Positions 63,899 through 64,000 of a stretch of DNA of 64,000 bases are shown here, piece by piece (the stretch's first letter is position 1; each line of letters opens with the position of its first letter). The notes beneath the pieces are model-generated. The model saw only the letters and a list, made by a program, of their open reading frames with translations, made no database searches and was not told the origin of the DNA. Position numbers and translations under genes: made by a program. Where the stretch lies: the NCBI RefSeq assembly GCF_013393945.1, contig NZ_CP040297.1:6414809-6478808 (forward strand), in the 5' to 3' direction. This DNA is from Nostoc sp. TCL26-01 (lineage in GTDB: Bacteria > Cyanobacteriota > Cyanobacteriia > Cyanobacteriales > Nostocaceae).

Positions 63899-64000
63899 AT
63901 GACTACAGTTACATCACAAGAAATTGCCTTGTTTCGCTCTCAATTGGCTGATGACTCTGGCGCTATGGTGGCTTTGGACTTAATTGAGGACTGCGAAGGA
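63899..64000 (+). CDS. Start of an unrecognised gene (3' end outside window)
   Basis: An open frame from ATG 63899 runs to the edge: 34 codons reading MTTVTSQEIALFRSQLADDS, then GAMVALDLIEDCEG. It lies right after the repeat array on the same strand as the TolC-like gene. The visible part is acidic and helical; I cannot name the family. Confidence 0.6.
   Translation, partial: MTTVTSQEIALFRSQLADDSGAMVALDLIEDCEG

Noticed and set aside
1..64000. tRNA, rRNA, CRISPR arrays and intact transposases
   Set aside because: I scanned for typical arms, motifs and repeats by eye and found none convincing; a tRNAscan or Infernal run would settle RNA genes.

Overview
The window is chromosomal DNA of a filamentous, heterocyst-type cyanobacterium (Nostocales; Nostoc/Anabaena-like). 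The support is a dense scatter of GCGATCGC-type HIP1 sites, a split dnaE ending in an N-intein, a dark-operative protochlorophyllide reductase subunit (chlB), ntcA beside fabI and hisB, a kaiABC cluster whose KaiA starts as a short 102-residue form, and a TolC/HgdD-type exporter directly after kaiC. Arrays of short tandem repeats (STRR) typical of these genomes sit in many gaps. The species cannot be fixed from sequence alone. I saw no tRNA, rRNA, CRISPR array or intact insertion sequence.

Layout. 1-9.8 kb: copper amine oxidase (5' end outside the window), Uma2 nuclease, chlB, acetyltransferase, the N-terminal half of DNA polymerase III alpha with its intein half, hisD and a sigma-70-like gene. 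10.3-17.5 kb: an accessory zone of small toxin/antitoxin-type genes, a papain-fold toxin with a putative immunity gene, a WD40-repeat protein kinase, a HicBA pair, and several broken copies produced by a local segmental duplication. 17.5-25.6 kb: a membrane Ser/Thr kinase, hisB, fabI, ntcA, a coiled-coil DUF3084 protein, a second Uma2 gene, a vapC relic, a YqgF-type nuclease and DUF3146. 25.6-29.3 kb: a well-formed NtcA-type promoter ahead of a small unknown gene, compound dispersed repeats, nagB and a HAD phosphatase.

29.3-36.8 kb: a giant REC/GAF/PAS hybrid histidine kinase with repeat-derived sequence inside its ATPase domain, a radical-SAM activase, ureE and ureF. 37-43.8 kb: a TPR protein, a J-domain-like protein without the HPD motif, a GrpE-like protein, an Hsp70, a zinc-ribbon/TPR protein and ureG, so chaperone-type genes separate ureF from ureG. 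44.2-50.8 kb: a 2194-residue poly-HAMP hybrid kinase with twelve near-identical 276-bp units. 50.9-64 kb: an unknown gene translationally coupled to a frameshifted DUF4365 nuclease, a dihydrouridine synthase, a DsbA-like protein, a CYTH phosphatase, a hybrid kinase with degenerate receivers divergent from kaiABC, the clock genes, the TolC-like gene and the start of one more gene.

Core functions cover replication, histidine synthesis, fatty-acid synthesis, chlorophyll synthesis, urease maturation, nitrogen control (NtcA) and the circadian clock, together with three very large signalling kinases. The novelty is mainly in the toxin/antitoxin zone, the chaperone genes between ureF and ureG, the repeat invasion of genes, and the NtcA-type promoter at 25.8 kb.
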